Shown: positions 5,652 to 7,429 of the stretch, piece after piece
How positions within the stretch are numbered: the stretch's first letter is position 1
Layout: each line of letters opens with the position of its first letter
DNA from: Natrialbaceae archaeon Tc-Br11_E2g1
GTDB taxonomy: Archaea > Halobacteriota > Halobacteria > Halobacteriales > Natrialbaceae
Assembly: GCA_001564255.1 (NCBI GenBank)
Contig: LKNC01000137.1
Coordinates: 1-7,429 of the forward strand
DNA length: 7,429 nucleotides
Direction of reading: 5' to 3'
Notes under the pieces: model-generated
Told to the model about the DNA's origin: nothing
The model's database searches: none
What the model saw: only the letters and a program-made list of their open reading frames with translations
Program-made: the position numbers and the translations under genes

Positions 5652-7100
5652 CTAGGAACCGTTTGCCCCCTCGCTACCCTCGACGCCCATCGCGTCGAAC
5701 AGCGTCCGTTTTACCGCTTCCTCCGTGAGCCCGAGTAACGTCTCCCGGGTATCCTCCGAGATCTCGATCCCGGTGAAGATGCCAAGCGGGATCTCCGCGC
5801 TGGCCTGTGTCGAGTGGCCCGCGGTCTCGCCGATTTCGTTGTAGGCGTCCTCCAACACGTTGCCGATGTTTATCCGGATGTCCTTCGATCGAGCCGCGAG
5901 GAAGATCGTCTCGTCGGCGATCCCGAAGACGGCCGTCGTCGTCACGCCCTCGAGATTGAGCAAGTGATTCGCCGCTTGGGTCAACGCCTCCCTGTCGCGG
6001 ACGAACCCGGCGTTACTGACGAGGTGACTGCCCTGGACGTCGCGATTGGCGATCGCTTCCGCGAGGACGTCTAGGGTCTCGGGGGACATCGACGGCGATT
6101 CGACCTGTTCTAGGGTATCGTGGTTCGCGAACGGATAGAGGTACGCGGCGGCGGTGAGATCGGCGGGAGTGGTGTCGCGTTTGAAATCCAGGGTCTCGGC
6201 GCGGATCCCATACAGGAGCGCGGTCGCGACCTCCTCGGAGACGTTGACGTCGAACTCCTGGATGTACTTCGTCATGATCGTCGACGTCGAGGACATGTTC
6301 GAGCGGACGTCGACGAACGCCGGTTCGTAGCCCTCCGCCGGATCGTTGTGGTCGACGATGATGTCGACCCCCAGGTCCATCTCCGCGGAGGTCGCGTGAT
6401 CGACGAGAGCGACCGTATCGTAGACCTGTCGATCCTCGGTGTCGTCCCACTGGACCAGTTCGATCCCGAGTAAGTTGACGAACGCACGGTTTTCCTGGTG
6501 GCCGATATCGCCCAGGTAGACGATGTCCGAGTCGACCTCGAGGTGGTCGGCGATCGCCTGCAGGGCCGCCGCACTCGCGATCGAGTCCGGATCCGGACTC
6601 TCCTGGGTGACGATCGCCAGTCTGTCCGAGGTGTCCTCGATTACTTCGGCCAACCGGGCGGCGTTGTGCTCGAGTTCGCCGGATTTGAGCGCCCGGAGTG
6701 CGGATTCGGCGATCACCGCCGAGGGGTTGATGACGATGTCTGCACCCATGTCCTCGAGTTCGTCGCCGGTGACGGGGTCTGTCGCTCGGGCGACGACGAA
6801 CTGGTCGCCGTCGGTCTCCCGGATGCGTTCGATCGCCCGTTTGCTGGCCTCGATGTCCGAGGCGAGGATAAGGACGACCCCGCGGTCTGCCACCAGTTCC
6901 GCGGTCTCGGGGTCGTCGATCTCGGCGGTTCGGGCGTCTAGGTCCTGGTCCCGTAGCGATTCGACGCGGCTCTCGTCTCTGTCGACGATCAAGACGTCTT
7001 TGCTCTGCTCGACGAGTTCCTCCGCGACGGCGTAGCCAACGCTGCCACACCCCAGGATGGCGTAGTCCGAAATCGACGAGATGGTAACCCCCGTGCTCAT
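5652..7100 (-). CDS. RCK_N (TrkA-N) - DHH - DHHA1 fusion protein, predicted phosphoesterase
   Basis: The 482-residue protein is cytosolic. Residues of about 12-135 form a Rossmann TrkA-N/RCK domain with GCGSVG (17-22) and the strand-end acid Asp40, a pattern that binds NAD(H) or a related nucleotide. DHH-family phosphoesterase motifs follow: SPDPDSIAS (Asp170, Asp172), VDHATS (Asp234), VDHNDP (250-252 in place of DHH) and GIRAETLDF (Glu302 where NrnA-type enzymes have Asp). A DHHA1 domain, with GHSTQAS at 428-434 in place of the GGH-type signature, ends the protein. Relatives hydrolyse nanoRNA, pAp or cyclic dinucleotides, and the RCK domain may gate activity by redox or nucleotide state. The His before motif I appears to be Gln166. 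The altered metal motifs leave open whether it is an active enzyme, uses another metal arrangement, or is a sensor. The start is supported by a TATA box 25-31 bases upstream. No potassium-channel or transporter gene is adjacent, which argues against a plain TrkA role. Confidence 0.88.
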   Translation of the reverse strand: MSTGVTISSISDYAILGCGSVGYAVAEELVEQSKDVLIVDRDESRVESLRDQDLDARTAEIDDPETAELVADRGVVLILASDIEASKRAIERIRETDGDQFVVARATDPVTGDELEDMGADIVINPSAVIAESALRALKSGELEHNAARLAEVIEDTSDRLAIVTQESPDPDSIASAAALQAIADHLEVDSDIVYLGDIGHQENRAFVNLLGIELVQWDDTEDRQVYDTVALVDHATSAEMDLGVDIIVDHNDPAEGYEPAFVDVRSNMSSTSTIMTKYIQEFDVNVSEEVATALLYGIRAETLDFKRDTTPADLTAAAYLYPFANHDTLEQVESPSMSPETLDVLAEAIANRDVQGSHLVSNAGFVRDREALTQAANHLLNLEGVTTTAVFGIADETIFLAARSKDIRINIGNVLEDAYNEIGETAGHSTQASAEIPLGIFTGIEISEDTRETLLGLTEEAVKRTLFDAMGVEGSEGANGS

Positions 7101-7138
7101 GTGAACGGTCCGTCGAACCGGGTGTACTTAACGGTCCC
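7101..7138 (-). promoter_or_regulatory. Leaderless promoter of the RCK-DHH gene, flanked by direct repeats
   Basis: On the minus strand TTAAGTA (7131-7125) is centred 28 bases before the ATG at 7100, the spacing of a leaderless haloarchaeal promoter. No Shine-Dalgarno site precedes the ATG. The octamer GGACCGTT (minus strand) occurs twice, at 7137-7130, touching the TATA box, and at 7111-7104, next to the predicted start site. Two copies 26 bases apart around a promoter could be an operator. Confidence 0.5.
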
Positions 7139-7166
7139 GAAGACTGTTAGGTTTTCGTATGATAGG

Positions 7167-7204
7167 ACGGGACACCACGGGACGTAACCGGTTTGGGGCC
7201 GGTT
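7167..7204. repeat. Short direct and inverted repeats between the RCK-DHH and tRNA promoters
   Basis: ACGGGAC is repeated at 7167-7173 and 7177-7183, ten bases apart, so the copies sit on nearly the same face of the helix. Just after it comes a perfect inverted repeat, AACCGG (7186-7191) and CCGGTT (7199-7204). The block lies in the divergent region between a minus-strand and a plus-strand promoter. A binding site is possible; chance is not excluded. Confidence 0.3.
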
Positions 7205-7220
7205 CGCAGGCCGCCCGCTA

Positions 7221-7262
7221 AGGGAAACGTATATCAACGACGGTCGGAAACGGATTGGTGTA
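7221..7262 (+). promoter_or_regulatory. Promoter of the tRNA-Lys gene
   Basis: The purine-rich BRE AGGGAAAC (7221-7228) is directly followed by the TATA element GTATATC (7229-7235), centred 31 bases before the mature tRNA 5' end at 7263. This is the best BRE/TATA match in the window. The predicted start site leaves only a short leader for RNase P to remove. Confidence 0.75.
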
Positions 7263-7336
7263 GGGCCGGTAGCTCAGTTAGGCAGAGCGTCTGACTCTTA
7301 ATCAGACGGTCGCGTGTTCAAATCGCGCCCGGCCCG
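7263..7336 (+). tRNA. tRNA-Lys, anticodon CTT
   Basis: A 74-base cloverleaf can be folded fully. The acceptor stem GGGCCGG (7263-7269) pairs perfectly with CCGGCCC (7329-7335), the D-stem GCTC pairs with GAGC (7272-7275 and 7285-7288), and the anticodon stem TCTGA pairs with TCAGA (7290-7294 and 7302-7306). The T-stem GCGTG pairs with CGCGC (7312-7316 and 7324-7328) with one G-U, around the loop TTCAAAT. The anticodon CTT (7297-7299) decodes the lysine codon AAG, the main Lys codon expected in a GC-rich haloarchaeon. The discriminator base is G7336, and CCA is not encoded, so it must be added after transcription. No intron is present in the anticodon loop. Confidence 0.97.
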
Positions 7337-7337
7337 C

Positions 7338-7341
7338 TTTT
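7338..7341 (+). terminator. Short T-run after the tRNA
   Basis: TTTT begins two bases after the mature tRNA 3' end. Archaeal RNA polymerase terminates at T-runs, and this is the only one on the plus strand near the tRNA. It is short, so termination may be partial. Confidence 0.45.
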
Positions 7342-7344
7342 GGG

Positions 7345-7429
7345 ACGAACACGTTCGTGAGGAGCAAAGCGGCCAGAGCGATTTGAATCGCAGGGAGGTC
7401 GCGCGCAGCGAAGCGAGCACGTCCGACCG
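7345..7429. repeat. Palindrome-rich tail downstream of tRNA-Lys
   Basis: The last 85 bases have no start codon or recognisable gene. They contain two 14-base inverted repeats with two-base centres, ACGAAC-AC-GTTCGT (7345-7358) and GCGATT-TG-AATCGC (7378-7391), then the tandem AGCGAAGCGA near 7407-7416. GCGATTTGAA (7378-7387) is the exact reverse complement of TTCAAATCGC in the tRNA T-arm (7317-7326). The stretch may be part of a dispersed repeat or a remnant of an element inserted at the tRNA. The window ends before this can be judged. Confidence 0.35.

Noticed and set aside
6013..7050. Minus-strand open frame of 345 codons within the RCK-DHH gene
   Set aside because: Arg-, Gly- and Pro-rich translation typical of a shifted frame in GC-rich DNA; the overlapping frame has clear RCK and DHH motifs.
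5652..7100. Minus-strand gene as a Trk potassium-uptake subunit
   Set aside because: Only the N-terminal RCK_N part resembles TrkA; the rest is DHH-DHHA1 and no transporter gene is adjacent.
7317..7429. Integrative-element attachment site at tRNA-Lys
   Set aside because: No direct copy of the tRNA 3' end and no integrase within the window; the ten-base match is inverted. Kept only as a finding to check.

Overview
The window looks like the chromosome of a halophilic archaeon (class Halobacteria). It is GC-rich, and the proteins are strongly acidic. Four of the transcription units have a BRE/TATA-type element, and for the three protein-coding ones it lies about 26-30 bases before the start codon, the leaderless arrangement usual in haloarchaea. 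The gene content also fits: a fused ADP-forming acetyl-CoA synthetase, a globin-coupled aerotaxis transducer, a short PRC-barrel protein, an RCK_N-DHH fusion, and a tRNA with no encoded CCA. The sequence does not let me name a genus.

Layout. Bases 1-2999 hold a two-gene plus-strand operon: the 3' part of acd (5' end outside the window), then a BioD-like/DRTGG protein that overlaps it by 4 bases (ATGA). Bases 3142-5022 encode a soluble HemAT-type transducer (globin, PAS, MCP signalling domain) with its own promoter. A leaderless PRC-barrel gene follows at 5200-5490. It converges on a minus-strand gene (7100-5652) for an RCK_N-DHH-DHHA1 protein. The 161-base gap between the two contains two strong hairpins, one beside each gene. 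A promoter and a tRNA-Lys(CTT) gene follow at 7221-7336, and the window ends in a short palindrome-rich tail downstream of the tRNA.

How the genes may work together. The acd operon links acetyl-CoA to acetate and ATP. Its second gene resembles the N-terminal, non-catalytic part of bacterial phosphotransacetylase, so a regulatory or accessory role in acetyl-CoA metabolism is the simplest inference. HemAT would report oxygen to the CheA/flagellar (archaellum) system, with the PAS domain as a possible second input. The PRC-barrel and RCK-DHH proteins have no proven role visible here. The first may belong with the PRC-barrel cell-division proteins of haloarchaea. The second is a predicted NAD(H)/nucleotide-sensing phosphoesterase whose usual metal-binding motifs are altered at three positions.

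The least explained items are the DHH-family active-site substitutions, the strand-biased twin hairpins between the convergent genes, the direct repeats around the RCK-DHH promoter, and the palindromic tail after the tRNA. No mobile element, CRISPR array or clearly new multi-gene system is visible.
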